Positions 19,211-25,878 of a stretch of 64,000 nucleotides of DNA are shown here, piece by piece (position 1 is the stretch's first letter; every line of letters begins with the position of its first letter). The translations under genes and the position numbers were made by a program. The DNA lies in assembly GCA_964412195.1 (NCBI GenBank), contig CAYPNP010000009.1:62001-126000 (forward strand), read 5' to 3'. The DNA comes from CAYPNP01 sp964412195. Lineage in GTDB: Bacteria > Acidobacteriota > JAAYUB01. Under the pieces are notes generated by a model. The model did not search any database, was not told where the DNA came from, and worked only from the letters and a program-made list of their open reading frames with translations.

Positions 19211-19726
19211 CGAACATCGAACATCGAACATTGAACATCGAACATCGAATTCAAACCGGACCAGAAGGCCAGGGTTCGGCGGGGAAGTCACGGACTTTGT
19301 TCTGTTCGGCGGTCCGGATGCTGGCGACGAAGATGCGGATCAACTCGTCTGTTTCGGCAAGCAATGAGTCGACATCTTCCGTAGGTTTCAGTAGGGGGAC
19401 TTGTCTGACCAACCGGAGGGCCCGTTGCGTTTCCCGCAGTTCCTTGAGGCAGATCCTCAACTTGTGGATGAAGTCATTCTGGGACTCGGCGCCCTGGGCT
19501 TCCCCATGGTTGAACAAGGGCGAAGTGCCGCACCGGAGGAGCTGGTTGCCGACGTGGTTTCCGGCTCGGGTCCGGCTCATCCGCTCCACCAGCCGGATGA
19601 TCTCGGCCGAAAACTCCAGCAGCCGTTCCTCTAGGTCGTACTTGGCATTCAAAATTCTTACTTCCTGCTTGGCTTTCCGGTTTTACTTCGATGTTCGATG
19701 TTCAATGTTCGATGTTCGATGTTCGC
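19211..19726. repeat. Inverted-repeat-bounded element carrying a four-helix-bundle gene
   Basis: Left arm 19211-19260 and right arm 19676-19726 are nearly exact inverted copies of about 45-50 bases. Both consist of GAACATC/GAACATT heptads plus a CCGGTTT/AAACCGG end. They enclose one gene (19251-19652), whose last codons lie inside the left arm. The heptads are the same as those scattered at 9613, 29239, 36859 and 39725. Confidence 0.85.
19251..19652 (-). CDS. Four-helix-bundle protein (S23/23S rRNA intervening-sequence protein family)
   Basis: 133 residues, predominantly helical. The N-terminal helix has YDLEERLLEFSAEIIRLVERM; the family-typical segment GNQLLRCGTSPLFNHGEAQGAES follows, then NDFIHKLRICLKELRETQRALRLV, and a last helix SLLAETDELIRIFVASI. 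This is the layout of the family first seen in intervening sequences of Leptospira 23S rRNA and related to the Avd protein of diversity-generating retroelements. Its biochemical role is unknown; nucleic-acid binding is likely for the Avd relatives. Here it is not in an rRNA gene but sits between inverted GAACATC arms within a methionine gene group. Its C-terminal Gly-Pro-Val is encoded by the arm. Confidence 0.85.
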   Translation of the reverse strand: MNAKYDLEERLLEFSAEIIRLVERMSRTRAGNHVGNQLLRCGTSPLFNHGEAQGAESQNDFIHKLRICLKELRETQRALRLVRQVPLLKPTEDVDSLLAETDELIRIFVASIRTAEQNKVRDFPAEPWPSGPV

Positions 19727-19744
19727 TTCCGACGATTGATGGAA

Positions 19745-21118
19745 TCACACAGATTTTAATGCCTGGTCGAGATCGGCCATCACATCGTCCGGGTGCTCTC
19801 CTCCCACGCAGAGCCGGATCATGGTTTGGGGGATGCCGGCCAGGCGGCGTCCTTCCTCCCCCTGCTGGGAGTGGGTGGAGATGGCCGGGATGGTGGCCAC
19901 CGACTTGACCCGGCCCAGGTCCGTGGCGCGCCAGATCCGCTGGAAGCTGTCGAACACCTTGCGGGCGTCGGCGGCGCGGCCGCGGACCGTGAACGACATC
20001 AGGTGGCCGTACATCGGCTCGCCGTTGTCCACGAGGTGCATGTAGCAGGCGGCCAGGGAGTGCAGCGGATGGTCGGGCAGGCCGAGGTAGTCCACCTTTT
20101 CCACGCGCGGGTGGCCGGCCAGGAACTGGGCCACCTTCATGGTGTTGCGCGAGTAGGCCTCGACCTTCATCCGCAGGGTGCGCAGGTCGTTGAGCAGGAA
20201 GAAGGCCGAGTACGGCGACATGCAGGGCCCGGAGTCGCGGAAGGGCCAGAGCTTGAGCCAGGTGCCGTAGTCCGCCTTGACCTCGTCGGGCAGGTGCCGG
20301 CTGGTGATCGGGCAGCGGGCCACGATGCCGCCGCCGATGGTGAATCCGCCGCTGCCCACCGTCTTGGTGAGGGAGTGGACCACCACGTCGGCGCCCCACT
20401 GCATCGGCCGCATCAGGGCCGGCGTGGCGATGGTGCCGTCCACGATCAGGGGGATGCCGTGGGCGTGGGCCAGCCGGGCCACCTTCTCGATGTCGCAGCA
20501 GGCCTGTTGCGGGTTGGAGGGCATCTCGGCGTAGAGGAAGCGGGTGTCGTCGTCCACCAGCGCCTCCCATTCGGCCATGTCCCAGGGGTGGGTCACCCAG
20601 CGGACTTCCGCCCCGCGCTCGCGCATCCGCAGGTTGAACAGCTGGAACGTGCCGCCGTAGACCTGGGCGGCGGAGACGAAGTTGACCCGGTCCGCAGGCG
20701 ATTTCAGCTCCAGGAGGGGCTCCACCGACTGCTTGATGGCGGCCATGCCGGCGGAGGTGCACAGGGCGGTGGCGTCGCAGCCGCAGCCGTAGCTCTCCAG
20801 CAGGGCCAGCGTCTCCTCGAGGTAGTAGACGGTGGGGTTGTGGATGCGCGAGTAGCACCAGGTCGGGATGAGGTAGGCGAGGCCGGCCTCCATCTCGTCG
20901 CTGTCCCGGTAGGCCTGGGAGGTGGAGGGGTAGAGCGGCTCGATGATGCCGCCCTGGCCGTTGGCGAACGCTTCCTCCACCGAGTACATGCCGTGGACGG
21001 CGATGGTGTCGAACTTCCAGGTTTTCACCTTCTCCCGGTGGGCCTTGCGGCGGGCCAGGTACTCCTCGGCCTGCCGGATGTAGCGGGTGACACCCTCAGA
21101 ATGAGCGGATCCCATCAT
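19745..21118 (-). CDS. Cys/Met-metabolism PLP enzyme, probably O-acetylhomoserine sulfhydrylase
   Basis: 457 residues. The family makes or breaks C-S bonds: O-acyl-homoserine sulfhydrylase, cystathionine gamma-synthase or methionine gamma-lyase. Seen: TIAVHGMYSVEEA, YSRIHNPT, the PLP-stacking GMAAIKQSVEPLL region, VDGTIATPALMRPMQWGADVVVHSLTKTVGSGG with the Schiff-base lysine, and the C-terminal LCVGGEHPDDVMADLDQAL. Next to homoserine dehydrogenase the sulfhydrylase role is the best guess; exact activity is not decidable by eye. A ~30-residue N-terminal extension precedes the fold. ATG 21118 (or 21115) follows AGGAGG. No riboswitch is obvious upstream. Confidence 0.85.
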   Translation of the reverse strand: MMGSAHSEGVTRYIRQAEEYLARRKAHREKVKTWKFDTIAVHGMYSVEEAFANGQGGIIEPLYPSTSQAYRDSDEMEAGLAYLIPTWCYSRIHNPTVYYLEETLALLESYGCGCDATALCTSAGMAAIKQSVEPLLELKSPADRVNFVSAAQVYGGTFQLFNLRMRERGAEVRWVTHPWDMAEWEALVDDDTRFLYAEMPSNPQQACCDIEKVARLAHAHGIPLIVDGTIATPALMRPMQWGADVVVHSLTKTVGSGGFTIGGGIVARCPITSRHLPDEVKADYGTWLKLWPFRDSGPCMSPYSAFFLLNDLRTLRMKVEAYSRNTMKVAQFLAGHPRVEKVDYLGLPDHPLHSLAACYMHLVDNGEPMYGHLMSFTVRGRAADARKVFDSFQRIWRATDLGRVKSVATIPAISTHSQQGEEGRRLAGIPQTMIRLCVGGEHPDDVMADLDQALKSV

Positions 21119-21254
21119 GGCCTCCTCGCAGTATAAAGTTGTGGATCGATTTCGAGGAAATCAGGATTACCGGTTCACTGGTCGCGACGCGTCCCATGGC
21201 ACCTTTCATCGCTTTTTCAAAAGTGTAGCAGAGGTGGAAGGGAATGTCAAAAAC

Positions 21255-21480
21255 GGTGAATCGGTGAGTCGGTGAATCGGCGAATCGGCAGAACGGACCG
21301 GGGACGGGTGACCGGTGACCGCCGATCCGACCGTGGACGATGGACCATGGACGATGGACCATGGACGATGGACCATGGTCCATTTCATTTATTGTCCTTG
21401 GTCCATGGTCTATCGTCTATGGTCCATCGTCGGATTGGTGCTCACCCGTCATCGGCCCTCCGTCCCCCGTCACCGGTCGG
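21255..21480. repeat. Composite short-word repeat tract in the gap 21119-21469
   Basis: GTGAATCG 8-mers (about 21257-21291), ACCGGTGACC words (about 21301-21320), six GGACCAT/GGACGAT heptads (about 21332-21377) with a mirrored GGTCCAT/GGTCTAT set (about 21372-21436), then ACCCGTCA/CCGGTCG words to 21480, slightly into the 3' end of the cbiO gene. The first 130 bases of the gap look like unique sequence and probably hold the promoter of the PLP-enzyme gene. Confidence 0.8.
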
Positions 21481-22207
21481 ATTGCAGCCGCAGCGGGAGG
21501 TCTAGACGGTACCGGCGCAGCAGGGCTTCGTCCCGCAGCAGGTCTGCGGCGGGGCCCGCGGCCACGACGCGGTGTTCGAACAGGACGACGGCGTGGGCGG
21601 CCAGCTCCAGCGCCAGGTCCAGGTCGTGGGTGGCCAGGACCTGCGTGCCGTCGAGTCGCCCGAGCACCTCGATGACCCGCCGGCGGTGCCAGGCATCCAG
21701 GTTGGCGGTGGGCTCGTCGAGGGCCAGCACCGGCGGGCGCATGGCCAGCACGGTGGCCAGCGAGACGAGCTTCTTCTCCCCTCCCGATAGGTGGAACGGC
21801 GAGCGGCGCCCGAAGTCCTCCAGCCCCACGAAGGCCAGCGCCTCGGCAGTGCGCCGCCGTACCTCGTCCGGCGCCAGGCCCAGGTTCAGCAGGCCGAAGG
21901 CGATGTCCTCCTCCACCGTGGGGCAGAAGAGCTGCACGTCGGGGTCCTGGAACACCAGCCCCACTGCGCGGCGGACCTCCGGCAGGGTCTTCGCCTTGAC
22001 CGGCCGCCCCTGGACGAAGACGGCGCCGGACTGCGGCCGCCGGATGCCGTTGAGCAGGGTCAGGAGGGTGGATTTCCCCGACCCGTTCGGCCCGATCAGG
22101 GCGGTGCGGACGCCGGCGGGGACGGACAGGCTCACGTCCTCCAGCGCCAGGCGCCCGTCGGGGTAGCAGTAGGTGACTTGCTCGAGGCGCAGGGCGGGTT
22201 CGGTCAT
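21470..22207 (-). CDS. cbiO: Energy-coupling ATPase of the nickel/cobalt ECF transporter
   Basis: 245 residues from ATG 22207, which overlaps the cbiQ stop (ATGA); longer frames run into cbiQ. An ABC-type ATPase that powers the CbiM/NikM transporter. Walker A GPNGSGKST, Q-loop FQDPDVQLFCPTVEEDIAFG (a signature of ECF A-components), LSGGEKKLVSLA, and Walker B VLALDEPTANLD are all intact. Last gene of nikR-cbiM-PDGLE-cbiQ-cbiO. With NikR as the first gene, nickel is the likely substrate. Confidence 0.94.
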   Translation of the reverse strand: MTEPALRLEQVTYCYPDGRLALEDVSLSVPAGVRTALIGPNGSGKSTLLTLLNGIRRPQSGAVFVQGRPVKAKTLPEVRRAVGLVFQDPDVQLFCPTVEEDIAFGLLNLGLAPDEVRRRTAEALAFVGLEDFGRRSPFHLSGGEKKLVSLATVLAMRPPVLALDEPTANLDAWHRRRVIEVLGRLDGTQVLATHDLDLALELAAHAVVLFEHRVVAAGPAADLLRDEALLRRYRLDLPLRLQSDR

Positions 22208-22983
22208 GGCGCGAGCATCCTCCAGAGGCTGAATGCGGCGGCGGCGAGGGCGAGGGTCGCGGCCAGGGCGTCGGCGGCGCGGAAGCGGGGCGCCGCCAGC
22301 GAGGGGAACCGCCCGGCGAAACCCCGGGCGCACATGGACTGGTAGACCTGCTCGCCCCGCTCGAGGCTTCGCAGGAAGAGCACCCCGGCGAGGTTGCCGG
22401 CCATGCGCAGCTGCCGGCCGCGGTGGACGGCGCCGGCGCTGCGGGCGGCCACGGCCAGCTCCATCTTCTCGGCCTCGTCGGTCAGGATGAAGAGGTAGCG
22501 GTAGAAGACCGCCAGGATCCGCAGCAGCAGGTTCGGCACCCGGACCCGCTCCAGCACCCGCAGCAGGTCCTGGAACGGCGTGGTGGCCAGCAGCAGGATC
22601 ATGGCGGCGATGGCCACGGCGGCGCCGGCGGCGATGTGCAGGGCCCGGGCGGCGCTCTCCGCGTAGAAGGGGAGGGCGAGGGGGCCGGCCGCCAGCTCCA
22701 GCCGGGTGGGCGAGGGCCGGAAGAAGGGCATGAAGGCGACCGCCAGCAGGGTGAAGCCCAGTGGGATCTTCATCTTCCCCAGCAGGTGGGGCAGCGAGAC
22801 GCGCGACAGCAGCGCCCCCAGCAGCAGGAGCAGCGCCAGCGGGGCGAGCGGGCCGTACCGGGGGAAAGGGGCCGCCAACGACAGGGCCAGGACCATCGCC
22901 GCGACCGCCGCCTTGGTGGCGGGGTGCAGCCGGTGGACGACCGAGTCTGCGAGGCTGTGGTGGTCAATGAAGGCGTGCTTCAC
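22204..22983 (-). CDS. cbiQ: Transmembrane T-component of the nickel/cobalt ECF transporter
   Basis: 259 residues from GTG 22983, which overlaps the upstream stop as GTGA. Begins KHAFIDHHSLADSVVHRLHP, the usual CbiQ N-terminus (HRLDPRxK type), followed by four or five membrane segments. The coupling helices contain RVRVPNLLLRILAVFYRYLFILTDE and the second SMCARGFAGRFP, matching the conserved Ala-Arg-Gly motifs that contact CbiO. It links the S-component CbiM to the ATPase. Overlaps of four bases on both sides show tight coupling in the operon. Confidence 0.92.
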   Translation of the reverse strand: MKHAFIDHHSLADSVVHRLHPATKAAVAAMVLALSLAAPFPRYGPLAPLALLLLLGALLSRVSLPHLLGKMKIPLGFTLLAVAFMPFFRPSPTRLELAAGPLALPFYAESAARALHIAAGAAVAIAAMILLLATTPFQDLLRVLERVRVPNLLLRILAVFYRYLFILTDEAEKMELAVAARSAGAVHRGRQLRMAGNLAGVLFLRSLERGEQVYQSMCARGFAGRFPSLAAPRFRAADALAATLALAAAAFSLWRMLAP

Positions 22984-23282
22984 GGATTCCCGCCCTTCCG
23001 GCCGTCGGACTTTCCGCCGCCGGCGAGCAACCGCAGGATCAGCCACACCAGGCCCCCGCCGAGGACCACGGTGAGCAGCCCCTGGAGCGACGGCGGCAGG
23101 CGCAGCGGCCACTCGTACCCGGGCAGGGGCGCCGGCACGGGATCGGCGGCGGCGGAGGCGAGGCCGAGCTTTTCCATGGCCCACTCCAGGCCGTCGGGAA
23201 GGGGCGAGGCCACGGCGGCCAGCAGGCCCAGCAGGATCAGGCCGAGCGGGACCAGCCCGCGCTTAGTCCACCGGGGCGGCAT
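22980..23282 (-). CDS. PDGLE-domain small membrane protein (CbiN-like component)
   Basis: 100 residues with an N-terminal membrane helix (LVPLGLILLGLLAAVASPLPDGLE), a periplasmic loop that includes PLPGYEWP, and a C-terminal helix (LQGLLTVVLGGGLVWLILRLLAG). The PDGLE motif marks the small component that works with CbiM, either as a separate CbiN/NikN-like protein or fused to it. Its start overlaps the end of cbiM by about 20 bases, and its stop overlaps the cbiQ start. Needed for metal capture in related transporters. Confidence 0.88.
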   Translation of the reverse strand: MPPRWTKRGLVPLGLILLGLLAAVASPLPDGLEWAMEKLGLASAAADPVPAPLPGYEWPLRLPPSLQGLLTVVLGGGLVWLILRLLAGGGKSDGRKGGNP

Positions 23283-23928
23283 GGCGTTCGCCTCCGGGCG
23301 GGGCCAGGCCCGGCACCAGGTCCGGGCGCACTGCCCGCAGGAATCTCAGGATGGCCGCGGTGATGAGCGCCTCCGCAGCGCCGATCAGGGCGTGGATCCC
23401 GGCCATGGCGCCGAGCACCGCCGGGAGCGGGTAGATCCGGCTGGCGGCGACCTCTGCCGCGCAGGCCGCGGCGGCGGCCACGATGGAGGCCAGGGCGGCT
23501 AGCGCCATCCCGGCCAGCGCCAGGCGGCCGCGCAGGAGCCGCCGCCACCCTTCGAAGAACAGCCACGGCACGAGGACCCCGACCACGGCCATGTTCAGGA
23601 GGTTGGCCCCCAGGGCGGTGACGGCGCCGTCCTGGAAGAGCACCGCCTGGACGGTGACCACGGTGGCCATCACCAGCACCGCCGCGGCCGGCCCGAGGGT
23701 GAATACGGCCAGGGCGGCCCCCAACAGGTGGCCGCTGGTGCCGGCGGCCACCGGGAAGTTGAGCATCTGGGCGGCGAAGATGTAGGCGCCGAGCACGCCG
23801 ATGAGCGGCACGGCGCGCTCCTGGCGCTGCCGGCGCACCCGCCACAGCGACCAGCCCACCGCCGGCGCGGCCAGGGCGGCCGTGGCGATGGAGACCGCGG
23901 GGGAAAGGAGGCCGTACGGGATGTGCAT
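23263..23928 (-). CDS. cbiM: Substrate-specific S-component of the nickel/cobalt transporter (CbiM/NikM)
   Basis: 221 residues with about seven membrane segments. It begins MHIPYGLLSP; in the family the N-terminal amine, His2 and nearby histidines coordinate Ni2+ or Co2+. Further family motifs: AAQMLNFPVAAGTSGHLLGAAL and GANLLNMAVVG. Tyr5 replaces the Asp/Glu usually found in the MHI-P-D/E-G start, which is unusual. It begins one base after the nikR stop. Metal choice is inferred from NikR. Confidence 0.92.
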   Translation of the reverse strand: MHIPYGLLSPAVSIATAALAAPAVGWSLWRVRRQRQERAVPLIGVLGAYIFAAQMLNFPVAAGTSGHLLGAALAVFTLGPAAAVLVMATVVTVQAVLFQDGAVTALGANLLNMAVVGVLVPWLFFEGWRRLLRGRLALAGMALAALASIVAAAAACAAEVAASRIYPLPAVLGAMAGIHALIGAAEALITAAILRFLRAVRPDLVPGLAPPGGERHAAPVD

Positions 23929-23929
23929 T

Positions 23930-24340
23930 TCAAGCTCCGGCGCCGGCGGCGGCGAAGACGAGCTTCCCGTGCTTCACGCCGCGCGTGCTGATCAGGCGGT
24001 CGGCCAGCTCCTGCACCTCGGCGGCCGGGCCCCGGATGACCACCACCTCCAGGCAGTCGTCGGCGGTGAGGTGGATGTGGAGGGTGGACAGGATCTGCCC
24101 GTGGTGCCGGTGCTGGAGCCGCAGCAGCTCCTCGGACAGCTCCCGCTGGTGGTGGTCGTAGACGATGACCACGCTGCCCACCACCTCCTCGCCGCCCTTG
24201 GCCTTCTCGCGGAGGATGAACTCCTGCATCAGGGCGCTAAGCGCCTCGGAGCGGTTGCCGTAGCCGGCCGCCGCGATCAGCCGGTCGAAATCCTCCAGCA
24301 GCTTGCCGTTGCACGAAGCGCCGAACCGGGCCAGTTCCAT
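23930..24340 (-). CDS. nikR: Nickel-responsive regulator NikR
   Basis: 136 residues: an N-terminal ribbon-helix-helix DNA-binding part (ELARFGASCNGKLLEDFDR...GNRSEALSALMQ) and a C-terminal ACT-like nickel-binding domain. The high-affinity nickel ligands line up with E. coli His76, His87, His89 and Cys95 as His77, His88, His90 and Cys96 (LHIHLTADDCLE). First gene of the transporter operon, so it probably represses its own transcription and uptake when nickel is sufficient. The ATG at 24340 follows GGAGG. A direct repeat just upstream may be its operator. Confidence 0.94.
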   Translation of the reverse strand: MELARFGASCNGKLLEDFDRLIAAAGYGNRSEALSALMQEFILREKAKGGEEVVGSVVIVYDHHQRELSEELLRLQHRHHGQILSTLHIHLTADDCLEVVVIRGPAAEVQELADRLISTRGVKHGKLVFAAAGAGA

Positions 24341-24352
24341 GGGAGCCTCCTA

Positions 24353-24383
24353 ATGGTAACACCGCTCAAGGGGATGGTAACAC
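24353..24383 (-). promoter_or_regulatory. Candidate NikR operator (direct repeat)
   Basis: ATGGTAACAC occurs at 24353-24362 and again at 24374-24383, exactly 21 bases apart (two helical turns), just upstream of nikR. On the minus strand the word reads GTGTTACCAT; GTGTTAC-like half-sites are what I recall for non-enterobacterial NikR, though there they are usually inverted. Confidence 0.5.
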
Positions 24384-24399
24384 AGAAGGCGGCCGGGGG

Positions 24400-24670
24400 G
24401 GAACGGGGATCATTGCGGATTGCGAATTGCGGATTACGAATTGAAAACCGGGGATCAGCTCTGTGGCCTCTGCGTCTCTGCGTGTAACTTCCTGCTTCGA
24501 TTACGATTACGAGCACGATTACGATCGACGAGTACAATCGGGCATTGCCCATGGTCCATCGTCTATCGTCCATGGTCGGCTGGGTGGTCATCCGCCGATT
24601 ACGAGCACGAGCACGAGCACGAGCACGGGAGACGCTATGCCCATTCACCCATTCACCCATTCACCTATTC
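24400..24670. repeat. Composite repeat tract between nikR and recF
   Basis: Fills most of the gap 24341-24697: GCGGATTGCGAATTG heptads (about 24415-24445), a CGTCTCTGCGTG arm (about 24470-24487), GATTAC hexamers (about 24496-24535), GTCCATCGTCTAT heptads (about 24550-24577), GAGCAC hexamers (about 24597-24628) and ATTCACCC 8-mers (24640-24666). Confidence 0.8.
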
Positions 24671-24688
24671 CCCGTTCTCCGGTATAAT
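24660..24688 (+). promoter_or_regulatory. Promoter of recF, near-leaderless
   Basis: TTCACC (24660-24665, the last ATTCACC repeat unit), a 17-base spacer and a perfect TATAAT (24683-24688). The expected transcription start is around 24695, only two or three bases before the recF ATG (24698). Confidence 0.7.
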
Positions 24689-24697
24689 TCCTCCACC

Positions 24698-25771
24698 ATG
24701 CACATCGCCGCGCTGCAGACCTTCCACTTCCGCAACCTCGCCGACGGCGCGGTGAGCTTCTCCCCCGAGTTGAACCTCTTCGTCGGCCCCAACGGCCAGG
24801 GCAAGACCAACCTGCTGGAGGCGATGTACTGCGCCTGCTTCTCCAAGTCCTTCCGCACCCACCGCCTGGAGGAGTGCGTCACCCACGGCGAGGCCGAGCT
24901 GCGCACCGCCTGCCGGGTGGAGCGCGAGCCCCTGCCGCGCGTCCTGGAGGTCCGACTGGACCGCAACGGCAAGGAGCTGCGCCTCGACGGCAAGGCCGCC
25001 GGCATTGACGAGTTCCTGGCCAGCGTGTCGCTCCTGTGCATCACCGCCGACCACCTCCGGGTCATCACCGAGGGGCCGGAGCAGCGCCGCCGCTTCCTCG
25101 ACGGGATGATCGTCCTCTTCTGGCCGGAGTACCTCCACGAGCTGGCCACCTACCGCCGGGTGGTGCGGCAGAAGAACGCCCTGCTGCGCGCCGGCGAGGT
25201 GGTCCCGGCGGTCCTGGAGCCGTGGAACCGCCGGCTGGCCCAGACCGCCCGCCCCGTGGTGGCGCGGCGCCTCGAGTTTCTGCGCCTGCTGGAGACGGTC
25301 GGCGGGAAGGACCGGTTCTCCGGCGACCCGTTCCGCGTCCGCTACCACCCCTCGCTGGAGGCGGACCTGCTGGCCGACGAGGGCCGCGCCGTGGCCGCCC
25401 TGGAGGCCCATCGGGAGCGGGAGCAAGCCCTGCAGCGCAGCCTCTACGGCCCCCACCTGGACCGCTTCGACTTCTACCTGGCCGACCGCAACGTCCGCCA
25501 CTACGCTTCCTCGGGCCAGAAGCGCGGCGCCCTCCTGACCGTCTACCTCGACGTGATGGACCTCTTCCAGCAGGCCCGCGGCCACCTGCCGGTGGTGCTC
25601 ATCGACGACGTGGACATGGAACTGGACCTGCCCCGCATCCGCACGCTGCTCGGCGTTTTGGACCGCCGGGCCCAGCTGTTCCTCTCCTCCGCCAAGCCCG
25701 AGCTGTTCCAGGACCTGCTGCCCGGGCGGACGGCCTGCCGGATCGACGCCGGCCGGGTTTACAACATCTGA
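24698..25771 (+). CDS. recF: DNA replication and repair protein RecF
   Basis: 357 residues, the usual RecF length. RecF helps load RecA at gaps and stalled forks. SMC-like ATPase features: Walker A GPNGQGKT at residues 30-37, the FRTHRLEECV segment, signature YASSGQKRGALLT, and Walker B VVLIDDVDMELD followed by LGVLDRRAQLFLSS. ATG 24698 is the first codon that keeps the conserved MHIAALQTFHFRNL start. No Shine-Dalgarno sequence is visible and a perfect -10 box lies ten bases upstream, which suggests a leaderless mRNA. gyrB follows, as in many dnaA-dnaN-recF-gyrB clusters, but dnaA and dnaN are not here. Confidence 0.95.
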   Translation: MHIAALQTFHFRNLADGAVSFSPELNLFVGPNGQGKTNLLEAMYCACFSKSFRTHRLEECVTHGEAELRTACRVEREPLPRVLEVRLDRNGKELRLDGKAAGIDEFLASVSLLCITADHLRVITEGPEQRRRFLDGMIVLFWPEYLHELATYRRVVRQKNALLRAGEVVPAVLEPWNRRLAQTARPVVARRLEFLRLLETVGGKDRFSGDPFRVRYHPSLEADLLADEGRAVAALEAHREREQALQRSLYGPHLDRFDFYLADRNVRHYASSGQKRGALLTVYLDVMDLFQQARGHLPVVLIDDVDMELDLPRIRTLLGVLDRRAQLFLSSAKPELFQDLLPGRTACRIDAGRVYNI

Positions 25772-25811
25772 AAAATCAATCGATTGTGAGCGGGAAAACC
25801 GCGAAAAATCC

Positions 25812-25840
25812 TTGGAAAACGCCCCCGCCGGTGGTATAAT
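25812..25840 (+). promoter_or_regulatory. Promoter of gyrB
   Basis: TTGGAA (25812-25817), a 17-base spacer and TATAAT (25835-25840), 38 bases before the gyrB ATG. Confidence 0.75.
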
Positions 25841-25878
25841 CCGCCCTTTAGTATTGGCTGTGCACACCTAGGAGATCT

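Noticed and set aside
19211..19260. CRISPR array (short repeats at regular spacing)
   Set aside because: The units are 7-base words in direct succession without spacers, and no cas genes are near.
21119..21250. SAM-type riboswitch before the PLP enzyme gene
   Set aside because: The conserved SAM-I core could not be recognised; a covariance search would be needed.
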